Origin: Mantis religiosa
Taxonomy: Eukaryota > Arthropoda > Insecta > Mantodea > Mantidae
Direction: 5' to 3'
DNA: 64,000 nt
Assembly: GCA_030765055.1 (NCBI GenBank)
Contig: JAUKNK010000332.1
Coordinates: 1,067,001 to 1,131,000 of the forward strand
Positions 1 to 11,315 of the stretch are shown here, piece by piece. Position numbers and translations under genes: made by a program. Numbering within the stretch: the first letter of the stretch is position 1; each line of letters opens with the position of its first letter. The notes beneath the pieces are model-generated. The model was not told the origin of the DNA. It was given only the letters and a program-made list of their open reading frames with translations, and did no database searches.

Positions 1-67
1 CTTTAAGTTAATTTCATGACATTTTATATATTTCTGATAGCTATATTACTTGTTTCTGTGTTTACAG

Positions 68-178
68 AGTCTTTGTCGTTCGTTGAAGAATCCTCCATTG
101 GCACTACAGATCAAATGTGTTGCTGTGAGAATTGCAACTTCCAGACAATTCTCATTGATTTGCTTCAATCCTTTCAGG
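68..178 (+). CDS. Upstream exon spliced to the PolB frame (partial gene)
   Basis: Seen: a 111 nt open segment bounded by a good acceptor (pyrimidine-rich, TTTACAG ending at 67) and a consensus donor (G|GTAAGT, with GT at 179-180). It carries one nucleotide of the last codon. That phase fits the two leading nucleotides of the next acceptor at 1914, so the frame runs on into the DNA polymerase frame. The encoded stretch contains a CCCENC cluster. The frame also needs an incoming nucleotide at its 5' side, so at least one more exon lies left of the window. Inference: a spliced N-terminal extension of the viral polymerase, or a host exon joined to it. No homology is recognised for the peptide itself. 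Confidence 0.5.
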
Positions 179-1913
<1,735 letters not shown>

Positions 1914-4900
1914 TCTCTGAACCTCAGTCGCAGAGCCTACGGTGCATTGCTGAGAACCGAGAAGAGTCGACAGATGAATGCTGCCAGCTTTCGGATTCGA
2001 TCATCTGTCAGGAACCATCATCTTCAAGCATACAGGCGGAGTCAGGTCCATCGGATATTGGACAGCAAACCGGAAGGAACAACAACAAAAAACTAAAGGT
2101 AAGCCATACACAGTTAGAAAGTAAGGTTGTTGAATCTGCATTTAAAGGAAGAGTATTTAATACCAGAATTGACAACCTTCTAGGAATAGTTGACCCACGT
2201 GAATTTCTAGATAAATGTCGTCATCTTGTATTGAAAGAGATGGTTTCCTTGTTAAGCAGAAATCCGTCAGGCTTTAAAATTAACAGTTCATGTGAACTAA
2301 CGTTCCTAATTCAAAAGCTTGACGAAGTGCACACGGAATCCATCTTTTTTAATAGCAAGACTAAGTTGGCGCTTCAATCTACTAATTTAGATACCTTATA
2401 CACTTCTATGGTTGATGAAATCATTGAAAATATTTCAAATTTTGAAGGTAGAAGTAGTTCAAAATCTCTGTTAGCAGTCCGGGCTCTTGTTTTTGGAGCT
2501 AGCTTTTATGATCCATTAAATGCGTCACGTTACATTCCGTTACCTGCTTCAATACAAAGAAAACATGCCGTCGTAAATATTAAAAATAAAGATGAATACT
2601 GTTTTGCATGGTGTTTGCTTGCTGCAACGTATCCCGTAAATAGCAATGTGCACAGAGTGAACAAATACCCTATAGAACAGTTATTTACAGCTTTTAATTA
2701 CGACGGTATTGAATTCCCTGTTAGTCTCCATGATGTTCAGAAGTTTGAAAACCAAAACGAAGACACTTCGGTATCGGTATTCGGCCTTGACAGTAAAAAT
2801 TCTGTTATCCCCATATATCAAACCAGAAAGCATAAAACCTTGAATGTTAACCTTCTTAGAATAGAAGAAAATAACAATGCGCACTACTGTCTAATAAAAG
2901 ATATTTCAAGATTAACAAGAAGACAAATAAGTAAGCACCGTACCAAACACTGGATATGTGAGCCATGCATGAAGCATTTTAGCAACAGGGATACATTTAG
3001 AAAACATCAGTTAAAGTGTCTGAAGTGCCAAGTCCTTAAAATGCCGAAACAGGGTGAAGTTATTCAGTTTTCATCCTTTTCAAAGGGTGTTCCTGTATCA
3101 TTTGTTATTTATGCTGATATTGAGAGTGTGCTAGCCAAAGTTGAGTCCTGTGCACCGTCTCCTAATATGAGCTGGACTCGGGCTAAACAACACCATGAAG
3201 CAGTATCAATATCGCTTAAGCTAGTATGTCGTCATGATGAATCATTGTCGAGATTCAAGCTTTTTAGAGGTCCTGAAGCAATCAAGGAGTTCTTCATTGA
3301 GCTTAGGTCCATTGCAGATATGGTTATTACAGAGTATAAGCGCAATGAAGAAATGATCATGACTACCCAGGATAAAGCTGATTTCGATAATGCTCACCAT
3401 TGTCACATATGTAAGATGGAGTTTGAAATGGGAGAGGTCCGGGTTCGTGATCACTGTCATATGACAGGAGTATTCCTTGGAGCTGCTCATAATGTATGCA
3501 ATTTAAATAGACAGGCACCTAATTTTATACCTATATTTTTTCATTGTCTCAGCAATTATGACAGTCATTTCCTGATGCAACACTTGTCGTATGATGATCA
3601 ACCGATTTCATGTATTTCAAATTCCTCTGAGCGATATATTTCGTTTAGCAAAAAATACAGGATCATATACTTCAGGTTTCTAGATAGCTATAAGTTCTTG
3701 AATGATAAGCTATCTAACCTTGCAAGTATGTTAAGTGAGGATGAATTCAAGATAACTAACTCAGAGTACTCTAATTCAGAGCAAAGGGCACTGGTAAGAG
3801 AAAAGGGGGTATTTCCTTATAGTTATTGTGACAGTATTTCAAAATTTAATGAAACACAGTTACCTCCAATAAACGAATTCGATAACATAACCCAAAAAGA
3901 ATATGATCACGCTATCAAGGTCTGGAGTGTTTTTCAAATTAAGAATTTAGGAGACTACAGTGACCTGTATTTGAAGACGGATACGTTACTCCTGGCCGAT
4001 ATAATAGAGAAGTTCAGGGATCTCTCGCTTGAAGTGTATAATTTGGACCCATGCTGGTACTACACATTACCTGCTCTTGCATTTGATGCAATGCTAAAGG
4101 TGACTAAGGTTAAGTTAGATCTTATACATGATCAGGAAATGTTGGAATTCTTCGAATCCGGAATCAGGGGTGGAATGTGCTCTGTTTCTAAACGGTATGG
4201 TAAAGCCAATAACAAATACATGAAAAATTATGATATTTCACAACCAGACAACTATTTATTTTACATAGATTTAAATAACTTATATGGTAAAGGAATGGGA
4301 AATTTCCTACCGTTTAGGAACTTAAGATGTGTGCCACAAGAAGAGATCGAAGCAATAGATTTCACAACAATTTCCCCTGAATCCGAGGTTGGATATGTGC
4401 TTGAAGTGGACCTTGAATACCCTGAGCATCTCCACGATGAGCACAATAATCTTCCTCTCTGTCCAAAAAGTGAGATACCACCACAAGGCCAATACAAGAA
4501 ACTGCTGTCAACATTACACGACAAAGAGAAGTACACCTTGCACTATAGAAACTTGCAGCAGTGCATTGATCTAGGTCTCATCCTGAAAAAAATACATAGA
4601 GTTGTGGCATATGAACAGTCTGATTGGCTGAAGCCCTACATTGATTTAAATACAGAGAGACGAGCAAGGGAAACTTCCAAATTCGGACAGAATTTATGGA
4701 AACTTATGAACAACTCTGTATATGGTAAATTTATAGAAATGTTAGGAAATATAAAGAATTTAAAATAGTCACGAACTGGGGTCGGTGTAAGAAATTGACT
4801 GCGCGACCATCATATGTTCGAAGTATTATCTTCACAGAAAATCCTGTAGGAATAGAACTTACCAGAGAGGAAGTATTCATGAACAAACCCATATATATTG

Positions 4901-5478
4901 GTCAAGCCATCCTTGATATTTCAAAACATATCATGTACAGCTTCTATTATGATATTATGAAACCCAGACTCAGAGACTTAACATTAAATTACATGGACAC
5001 TGACTCATTCATATTTGAAACTTCGACTGACTTTTATATGTTCATAAAAGAAAATCAACAATATTTTGACACATCAAATTACGATAACAACAATAGATTT
5101 GGTATTATCCCTCAAAATAGAAAAGTTATCGGACTGTTTAAGGATGAGCTTGCTGGAAGACCGATGATAGAATATGTGGGATTGAGGTCCAAGTTATATG
5201 CATTCAGGTACGAGAACCAAACTGTCATGAAAGCAAAGGGCATTAACAGAACCGGAATGCAGAACATAAATTTTGAACACTATTTCGAATGCTTAAATAA
5301 CATTAGAAAACAAATATTTGTAAAACAAACAACGTTTCGGAGCTTTAAACATAAAGTCTCAACCATAGAGATGAATAAGGTCGCACTCTGTGGAAGTGAC
5401 GACAAGAGAAAATTAGTAGAAGGTTCCGACCAGACATTAGCGTGGGGTCACTATTCGCTGAGTATGGCTGACACTTAG
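1914..5478 (+). pseudogene. polB: Protein-primed family B DNA polymerase, frameshifted
   Basis: Polinton/adintovirus-type PolB that would replicate the linear element. The frame opens at the acceptor (1914) and continues without a stop through the first ATG of the long frame (2231) to a stop at 4768. Visible in order: a C2H2-like zinc motif near 2958-3020; exonuclease motif I (YADIES, near 3110); an endonuclease VII-like Cys/His cluster (CHICKMEF ... DHCHMTG ... VCNLNR, 3400-3515); Exo II-like NYDSHF; polymerase motif A (DLNNLYG, near 4268); and motif B (KLMNNSVYGK, near 4700). Motif C (YMDTDSF, near 4993) and the conserved C-terminal TLAWGHY lie in the next frame (up to 5478). The frame changes by one nucleotide between about 4735 and 4760, which separates motifs B and C, so this copy cannot make full-length polymerase unless the base change is an assembly error. 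AATAAA signals follow at about 5551 and 5647. Confidence 0.9.
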
Positions 5479-5703
5479 GTTTTTTTCTTTTCAATTCTTT
5501 TGAATCCTGTATATATTAAAAGTTGCTTAAGGTAGCTGATGTACGTATGTAAATAAAAATGTTCTAGTTAACTCTTGTATATATCTAAGTTGCTTCAGGA
5601 AACTGATGTACCGGTATATGTAAAGGAAAAGAGATGGTATATTGAAGAAATAAAAACACATGTTTTGAAATATATTGCTCTTCTTTTATTTCAGTAATAG
5701 TTT
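5479..5703. terminator. Convergent poly(A) region between polB and integrase
   Basis: The + strand shows AATAAA near 5551 and 5647, downstream of polB. The - strand shows AATAAA near 5686-5691, reading into the integrase 3' end. The two transcription units therefore end tail to tail within about 225 nt. Confidence 0.55.
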
Positions 5704-6627
5704 TTACAATAAATTCTTCCTGTCAATCCACTGGCTATTAGGGAATCCATACCACTTCACTAAGATTCTGTTTCCTTGGCGTCTCAGAATCTTTTCAACC
5801 AAATAAGTGTTAGGAAATAATGTAGGGTGAAGTTCATGGCCGTAGAAGGCTCCCTTTATTTCCTCACCGTCCTTATCCTTTAGAATGTAGGTGGTAGGAA
5901 TGGTTCGCTTGACCTTAGCAACTTTGAAGATTTCAACGCTCCAGTTAGGTTCAAAACCCTTTTCAAAATGTCCTTTATTTTTAGATATCCTCACATAATC
6001 ACCAACACTAAACTTCCTGGCACTCCTCTTCTCACTCGCTGGCTGATCATAGTTGTAAACAGACAAAAGTAGATCATTATTCTGCACTTCACGAGGCTTC
6101 ATCCGGATAGTGGTGTGGTAAGTATCATTGTATTTTACAATGATTCTAGGTAGGAGATCTAACCACTTGTAGGATCCTTGAGCTAGAAACTCTCGATACA
6201 TCATATTCTTTAAAGTTCTTATTAACCGTTCCACAGCTGCAGCCTTCACATCCATATAGGTACTGTAGTGATTGATATTATACTTATTCATTAAATTCTT
6301 AAAGTGTTTGTTATAAAATTCTTTCCCGTTATCACTCTGTATATTCCTGGGAGGTGTTTTCATGTCTTGTAGTATATCCTCCATAGCCTTTGAAAATCGG
6401 AGTCCCGTCTTGCTCTTTAACGGCTTGGCATATGCCATTTTAGAGTAGAAGTTGACAGCAATAAGGATATATTTGAAATTCTTGTTGATTCTTGCATGCG
6501 GTATCATCTCCACCAAGTCGATCTGCACCAAATCATGTAGTCCTTTGCTGATAATCTTGCGGCGTAGAAAGTTTCTCCGTGCAGGAGCATGAAGCTCGCT
6601 AGCTATATTTTGCTTTATTTGGATCAT
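5704..6627 (-). CDS. int: Retrovirus-like integrase with C-terminal chromodomain
   Basis: Polinton/adintovirus integrase of 307 residues, the rve-type DDE recombinase that would insert the element into the chromosome. Catalytic acidic residues appear as D37 (VQIDLVE), D99 (QSDNGKEF) and E133 (AAVERLIRT). The C-terminal 35 residues look like a chromodomain (LVEKIL...LVKWYGF...WIDRKNLL), a known fusion in Polinton and some Ty3/gypsy integrases. The ATG overlaps the stop of the upstream gene by 4 nt (ATGA at 6624-6627), marking it as the last gene of the leftward block. The reading frame is intact. The first acidic residue is close to the N-terminus, so a zinc-binding N-terminal domain is not evident. 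Confidence 0.93.
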   Translation of the reverse strand: MIQIKQNIASELHAPARRNFLRRKIISKGLHDLVQIDLVEMIPHARINKNFKYILIAVNFYSKMAYAKPLKSKTGLRFSKAMEDILQDMKTPPRNIQSDNGKEFYNKHFKNLMNKYNINHYSTYMDVKAAAVERLIRTLKNMMYREFLAQGSYKWLDLLPRIIVKYNDTYHTTIRMKPREVQNNDLLLSVYNYDQPASEKRSARKFSVGDYVRISKNKGHFEKGFEPNWSVEIFKVAKVKRTIPTTYILKDKDGEEIKGAFYGHELHPTLFPNTYLVEKILRRQGNRILVKWYGFPNSQWIDRKNLL

Positions 6628-7406
6628 GCTATAATCTTAGCTGATTTCAGTTCTTGAATTATCTCCTCAATTTCTTGGTTATGATTGTTATTCCCCGCGT
6701 CCCTAGATGCAATGAGAAGTCTTAGACGATTTACCAACTCGTTGGGGTCGTTCCAATAGATGTAGTCTTGTTCTACGCCAGGACGAAGCTCCTTCCACTC
6801 CAATCCTAAGCCCTTGTGTTTCTTCACTAATAGTCGTATAACACTTTTATACTTGTAGGAATTGCCCGCCCTCAGCTGTCCTTGCTTGCTATAGTTTCGT
6901 CGATGCACCTGAGTTGTTTTCAGTATTTTGCTATAAGTATCCAAATCCTCTTCTGTATAGACATGCATCTCAGGGATCCTCTTAAAGATGAGTTCACTTA
7001 ATCCAGGGGTAACCTCATATGCTTCTTCGCCTACTCGAATTCGATTATTAATAAAGTCAATGACCTTGTTTCCAAGCATGTAGCTGCCATCTTCGTATCT
7101 TATACCGTATGATGCATCTAATTCATTTTTATCCTTCCTTCGAACTTTCTGTAGGTAGTTTGAGATCTTCTCTTCATTATCCCTTTTAGGTTGAATATTC
7201 TTTTTCATGGTTTCTTCCTTGGTTATATCAGTATTGTTTTTTTGGAGTTGTAATATATCATGCAGTGGTTCTGTTACTGGTTGAAGAGCCTCACTCATTA
7301 TTCTCTGGGTATCGAACTGGTGGCCTTTTAATACCCTCAACTTTTCGCGTATAGCCTTGGAATGCTTGACTATAGATTCCTTTAATGTTATGCTTTCACT
7401 GTTCAT
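6624..7406 (-). CDS. DUF8207-type protein of Polinton-like elements
   Basis: 260 residues. Seen: a charged, helical N-terminal half, then a block with YGIRYEDGSYMLG, TPGLSELIFKRIP and an HRR...YKYK segment (roughly residues 98-190), followed by an acidic end with DPNELVNRLRLLIASRDAGN. I recognise this as the domain called DUF8207, repeatedly seen beside integrase and ATPase in arthropod Polinton/adintovirus-like elements. No function is established. It starts 36 nt after the fibre-like gene stop and overlaps integrase by 4 nt, so it sits inside the leftward block. Position suggests a virion or integration accessory role, which is inference only. Confidence 0.75.
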   Translation of the reverse strand: MNSESITLKESIVKHSKAIREKLRVLKGHQFDTQRIMSEALQPVTEPLHDILQLQKNNTDITKEETMKKNIQPKRDNEEKISNYLQKVRRKDKNELDASYGIRYEDGSYMLGNKVIDFINNRIRVGEEAYEVTPGLSELIFKRIPEMHVYTEEDLDTYSKILKTTQVHRRNYSKQGQLRAGNSYKYKSVIRLLVKKHKGLGLEWKELRPGVEQDYIYWNDPNELVNRLRLLIASRDAGNNNHNQEIEEIIQELKSAKIIA

Positions 7407-7442
7407 TGTGCAAATGGCCTCGTACTAAGAGATTATATTCAT

Positions 7443-8648
7443 TTATAGTGTAGGTGCAGGGGAGAGTTTATATTCAAGCACTAACTCTATGTGTAAAGTA
7501 CATCGATCCAATACACGAATTGTAGGTGGAGTGAATGATATGCGATCACCCTTTTTAATGATTACAGGAAAGGCTTCAATTGTGTTCTTATTTATTGAGA
7601 TTGTAATATCGGTTTTGTGATGAGGAAGTATACGCTCACCGCTCCTCAATTCTTGCTCGGGCGCTGTAATAGCGCACGATAAGAGATTTCCGTCTATTGT
7701 AAATGAATAGTGTCCGGCGGCAGTAGAAAGTATGTACGTACCGTTACCAGACCTGATTGGAAACGCTTGAAGTTGAATAATAAGATGCCCTCTCATTAAT
7801 GATATCCCTGTTCTCAGTGTATCCACTGCTTTAGCGATCTGTTCGGTAATTGCTTTTGCACGCTCAAAATTGGTATTAATCTCATTGATCTGGCTATTCA
7901 TTTCACTTGATAGCGTATTACATCTATTTTCTAGTGCTTGACGGACTTCTTGAACTTGTGTAATAGAATTTCTCAGCGAATCCCTATTTTCTTTTGTGGA
8001 GTGCGTAAGTGTATCTACCATATTGCCAGTTTTGTTCAAATGTTCTCTAATTGTTTTCAGCTTCTTGTCCACCTGTGTCTCAATTTCCCTAGTAACAAAT
8101 TTGTTTAACTGATTCCGTGTTTCGCTTGTTTTTTGAATAATCATGCCTGGGAGAAATCTTTTATTTACAGCATCCAGATCTCCGACAGGATCTGCTATAT
8201 CAATGATTCGCTTCTTGCCGAACATAATGTTGCCATTATTATCTTGCGGCTGCATGCGAGAGTTCATATACTCGGTGATGAACTTTCTATTTGCTACATC
8301 ACTATCGTGAACAGGATCTAATAATACTTTTAATCTAGCATTATCAATAACAATGTTATTTTCTTGGTCTCTCTTGAAAATATACTTTGAAACCAAATCA
8401 TGGATCATAGCTTTAAAGTTAGTCTCAAGTCTTCCGGTATTCTGTTGTGAGGAAACAATCATCCTTTTTTCGAGTGCATCCACATATCTTTTTGTGCTCG
8501 CATCATTATCTGTTTCAGGATCCTGAACAATGCATAGTCTCTTGTTCTTGAACTGATAGTTACCTTCTCCATCTCTGTTTATGATAAAGTGGTGAAGCGA
8601 TCTTTTGGTTGGGAGAGCGCCTCGTGCTCCGAACCTGTCAATGCTCAT
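7443..8648 (-). CDS. Fibre-like coiled-coil virion protein (putative)
   Basis: 401 residues from the first ATG (8648), 8 nt after the ATPase stop; an upstream TTG is less likely. Three N-terminal repeats share the pattern K(K/N)(K/R)-hydrophobic ... DP x2 D x DA(S/V) x (K/R) (for example DPETDNDAS and DPVGDLDAV), which resembles the repeat at the base of phage and virus tail fibres. A long heptad-rich coiled coil follows (about residues 170-285), then a beta-rich C-terminal domain of about 110 residues. This is the usual layout of a trimeric fibre: attachment repeats, stalk, head. The role in host attachment is inferred from architecture only. The frame is intact. Confidence 0.55.
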   Translation of the reverse strand: MSIDRFGARGALPTKRSLHHFIINRDGEGNYQFKNKRLCIVQDPETDNDASTKRYVDALEKRMIVSSQQNTGRLETNFKAMIHDLVSKYIFKRDQENNIVIDNARLKVLLDPVHDSDVANRKFITEYMNSRMQPQDNNGNIMFGKKRIIDIADPVGDLDAVNKRFLPGMIIQKTSETRNQLNKFVTREIETQVDKKLKTIREHLNKTGNMVDTLTHSTKENRDSLRNSITQVQEVRQALENRCNTLSSEMNSQINEINTNFERAKAITEQIAKAVDTLRTGISLMRGHLIIQLQAFPIRSGNGTYILSTAAGHYSFTIDGNLLSCAITAPEQELRSGERILPHHKTDITISINKNTIEAFPVIIKKGDRISFTPPTIRVLDRCTLHIELVLEYKLSPAPTL

Positions 8649-8656
8649 TTTGAGCT

Positions 8657-9370
8657 TCAAATGGCATTTTCCTTATTTCCTACTTTAATATATACATCAA
8701 ATCCATTCCTATATCGACCGTCATTCATAGAGAATTCAGGAACTATCGTTACAAAAGGTCTTCCTTCTGTTCCACTCTCCCAGACACTTTTGCACAAGTC
8801 TTTAAACTCTGTATATGTCATGTCGGTGTTTACATAATCGTCATATATATGCTTCAAGTTCAAATTATCTTGCCTAAAGAGAATGACCATGTTCGTGTTA
8901 TCACGAATTAAATGTTTCGGGACTTTAGCGTAGGATTGTGCTAAATATATTGAGTCTACGTTACGATGCCTACCCATGCTGTAAAATGAGGCAATCTTTC
9001 CCTGCTTTTCAGTGATGACATCATCAAATATAAAGATTGAGTTTTCTTTAACATCGGTGGGATGTAATACGTTTTCTCCATCCTCATACGTATATACTTC
9101 GATACCATCAATGCTCTCAAGCAGTTTTATGAGATATTGATACTTTGGTTGATAAAGGGACTTTGAGTATATGTGTACACTTTCAAAACGCAGACCATTC
9201 TCATGGAGCAGCCAATTCAGTAGTACATTGGTTTTTCCTGCACTGGAGCTCCCTAGAATAAGAGCTCTGACGTTAGAAGGAAATAGCTTACCGTGGCGTT
9301 CGTGCTTGAAATCACTTTCAAAGTCTAGCACCTGAATAGGTAGAGAGCAATCTTGCTTCACAAGCTCCAT
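8657..9370 (-). CDS. Genome-packaging ATPase (FtsK-HerA / A32-like)
   Basis: 237 residues. Walker A is GSSSAGKT (residues 40-47) and Walker B is SIFIFDDV (111-118), followed by a YSMGRHRNVDSIYLAQS sensor/arginine region typical of the packaging ATPases of Polintons, adintoviruses and nucleocytoplasmic large DNA viruses. It would pump the genome into the capsid. It is the first gene of the leftward block. A TATATA sequence lies 36-41 nt upstream of its ATG (9406-9411 on the - strand). The frame is intact with no missing motif. Confidence 0.93.
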   Translation of the reverse strand: MELVKQDCSLPIQVLDFESDFKHERHGKLFPSNVRALILGSSSAGKTNVLLNWLLHENGLRFESVHIYSKSLYQPKYQYLIKLLESIDGIEVYTYEDGENVLHPTDVKENSIFIFDDVITEKQGKIASFYSMGRHRNVDSIYLAQSYAKVPKHLIRDNTNMVILFRQDNLNLKHIYDDYVNTDMTYTEFKDLCKSVWESGTEGRPFVTIVPEFSMNDGRYRNGFDVYIKVGNKENAI

Positions 9371-9520
9371 CTTAGCGACTGACTTTTAGGATCATCTCTA
9401 ATGAGTATATAAACGGAAAAAATGTGGGATATTATGAGCGCTCAAATTCCTCAAAGGGAGGGGCTATATCTGAAAAATGTATAAAAGACGCTAGTAAATC
9501 ATAAAATAGATTAGTTTATA
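9371..9520. promoter_or_regulatory. Divergent promoter between ATPase and minor capsid genes
   Basis: 150 nt between two ATGs facing away from each other. TATATA at 9406-9411 serves the - strand (36-41 nt from the ATPase ATG). TATAAAAG at 9480-9487 serves the + strand (34-41 nt from the ATG at 9521). The near-equal spacing implies leaders of only about 10 nt on both sides if transcription starts 25-30 nt from TATA. Confidence 0.7.
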
Positions 9521-10252
9521 ATGGGAGGTAGGAGCAATAAGACCACAAGAGGATCAGGTTTACTTAACTCCGTCATTAACCGCCTACCGTTTGAAGTACA
9601 TTTACCCGGCTACAGATATTGCGGACCCGGGACAAAACTGGAAAAACGCCTCAAGAGAGGAGATTCCGCAATAAATCTTTTGGATGAGGCTTGTAAAAAT
9701 CATGACATAGCATACGCAGAGCACAAGGACACCGTCTCACGAAATATTGCTGATAAAATCTTAGCAGAGAAAGCCTGGAAGAGAGTTCAATCATCGGACG
9801 CTAGCCTCGGGGAAAAGTTGGCTGCACGGCTGGTAACATCAATTATGAAGGGTAAGATAGCTATCGGTGCAGGATCCCGGAAGAAGAAGCGTGGCGGATT
9901 TCTACCCCTCATACCCATTATTGCAGCCTTAGGTGCTGCAGCTGGAGGTGCGGCTCAAATTGCTACAGCAGTGAATAAGAAAAAAGCTGCAGATAAACAG
10001 CTTGCAGAAATGGTTCGCCATAATAGAGAGATGGAAGCGAAAGGAAAAGGTCTCCGAGGGAGAAAAAGTAATAAGAAGATTAAGAAAAAGAGAACTGGCG
10101 GTTTTCTTCCAATGCTACCACTGACTGCATCTTTAGCAGTTGCCTCCAAAATAGCCAGAGCCTTAAAAGGAAATAAGACTACTAAAGGAAACGGTCTGAA
10201 GAGAAGGAAAAATTCCCAGAATAGACAGACCTCAAAAAACTCGGGTCGGTGA
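9521..10252 (+). CDS. Minor virion protein with phospholipase A2 and pX-like segments
   Basis: 243 residues. The N-terminal part carries a parvovirus VP1-like phospholipase A2 signature: calcium-loop YCGPG (33-37) and catalytic CKNHDIAY (HD at 61-62). The C-terminal half has two Lys/Arg stretches, each leading into a GGFLP-hydrophobic segment (about 126-150 and 194-215), which resembles adenovirus pX/core proteins. The combination is typical of adintovirus minor proteins. By family analogy it would act in membrane passage during entry and bind DNA in the virion; both are inferences. The end of the gene contains the heptamer A_AAA_AAC (10234-10240) in the right phase for -1 slippage, 10 nt before the TGA. 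Confidence 0.85.
   Translation: MGGRSNKTTRGSGLLNSVINRLPFEVHLPGYRYCGPGTKLEKRLKRGDSAINLLDEACKNHDIAYAEHKDTVSRNIADKILAEKAWKRVQSSDASLGEKLAARLVTSIMKGKIAIGAGSRKKKRGGFLPLIPIIAALGAAAGGAAQIATAVNKKKAADKQLAEMVRHNREMEAKGKGLRGRKSNKKIKKKRTGGFLPMLPLTASLAVASKIARALKGNKTTKGNGLKRRKNSQNRQTSKNSGR
10234..10240 (+). promoter_or_regulatory. Candidate -1 ribosomal frameshift heptamer A_AAA_AAC
   Basis: In the frame of the upstream gene the codons read xxA AAA AAC, matching the X_XXY_YYZ rule. The -1 frame is open from 10225 and leads straight into the protease. Only a weak 4 bp CGGG/CCCG stem (10242-10245 with 10263-10266) is visible just downstream; no clear pseudoknot was found by eye. Confidence 0.5.
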
Positions 10253-10608
10253 CTATACTTGTCCCGGAAAAAGCCTTAAGTAACATAGATCTTGCACTAT
10301 ATGCTCGTCGTTTAAGAATTCCCCATTTTAGAGGTGTATATATGCTCGATAAGTTACCTTCAAAGCCATATCGACGAGAGAGGATTATTGTCAATCTCGA
10401 TTACTCTGATAATGAAGGATCACATTGGGTGGCTATAAAGAAGGAAGGTGATATCGCGTTTTATTTCGACAGCTTTGGAAACTTGAAACCTCCAAAAGAG
10501 GTAGAAAGCTATCTCAAGGGCGTTAAGTTGATGTATAATACAAGAAGAGTTCAGAGTTTTAGCTCAGTCATCTGCGGGCACCTGTGCTTGCAATTTCTAT
10601 CACAATGA
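10249..10608 (+). CDS. Adenain-like cysteine protease, no ATG at its N-terminus
   Basis: Maturation protease related to adenovirus adenain and Polinton proteases. Catalytic His is in GSHWVAI (His codon 10423), Asp in YFDSFG (10468) and Cys in CGHLCLQF (10573). The conserved N-terminal part (LRIPHFRGVYM) precedes the first in-frame ATG at 10342, and upstream only a GTG (10249) is available. Expression may therefore need a non-AUG start or -1 frameshifting from the preceding gene, whose stop (10250-10252) overlaps it. The stop overlaps the next ATG (ATGA, 10605-10608). The triad is complete. Confidence 0.85.
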   Translation: MTILVPEKALSNIDLALYARRLRIPHFRGVYMLDKLPSKPYRRERIIVNLDYSDNEGSHWVAIKKEGDIAFYFDSFGNLKPPKEVESYLKGVKLMYNTRRVQSFSSVICGHLCLQFLSQ

Positions 10609-11315
10609 GTTACACTATTGCTGTTAGCGGGAATGATTCAAATCTTACCACCTACCTGAATCCTCCTCTGAGGATTGATCCTAAAGGGTATTATGAAATT
10701 GCTCTTTTGAATTTTGAAACCTTCTATTCCATTCCCAATGTGGATGAGAGCAATAATCTCTTCCATTACATTTTCAATGACACCACTAAGGTCATCGATA
10801 TTCCGCATGGGACATATGAAATTTCTGATATTAATACTTACCTCAAAGATAAGCTAAACTTGGATGAAAACGACTTCTTTATTCTCCCTAACAATAATAC
10901 AATGAAGGCTGAAATCAAGTGCCCCTTTCCTATTGATTTTTCTAGGGGACGCTCTATTGGATCTCTTTTAGGATTCAATGAAAACAAAGTTATTGCTCCT
11001 AATCAGGTGACTGAGTCTGATTTCCTAGTAAACATATTTAAGGTGAGCATCATTCGAATCGAGTGCAGTATTGCGACAGGTTCTTTCATCGATGGTAAAA
11101 GAGGACACTCGATCTATGAATTCTTCCCTTCTGTCCCGCCGGGATATCACATCTCTCAAGAGCCTCCAAACCCCATTTACCTACCCATCATAGACACTAA
11201 CCTTATCGATCAAATCACTCTTCGGGTGGTCGACCAGAACGGAGATAGCATCAACTTTAGAAACGAGGATATAAGCATACGTCTTCATATTCGTCGAAAT
11301 GGGAATAGATTTTAG
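10605..11315 (+). CDS. Penton-like minor capsid protein
   Basis: 236 residues, starting at the ATG that overlaps the protease stop by 4 nt. It is beta-rich, and its place between protease and major capsid protein is that of the single jelly-roll penton protein in Polintons and adintoviruses. Segments such as GYYEIALLNFETFYSIPNV and GRSIGSLLGFN fit the family as I know it. It would form the capsid vertices. The frame is intact. Assignment rests on position, size and fold-type appearance. Confidence 0.75.
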   Translation: MSYTIAVSGNDSNLTTYLNPPLRIDPKGYYEIALLNFETFYSIPNVDESNNLFHYIFNDTTKVIDIPHGTYEISDINTYLKDKLNLDENDFFILPNNNTMKAEIKCPFPIDFSRGRSIGSLLGFNENKVIAPNQVTESDFLVNIFKVSIIRIECSIATGSFIDGKRGHSIYEFFPSVPPGYHISQEPPNPIYLPIIDTNLIDQITLRVVDQNGDSINFRNEDISIRLHIRRNGNRF

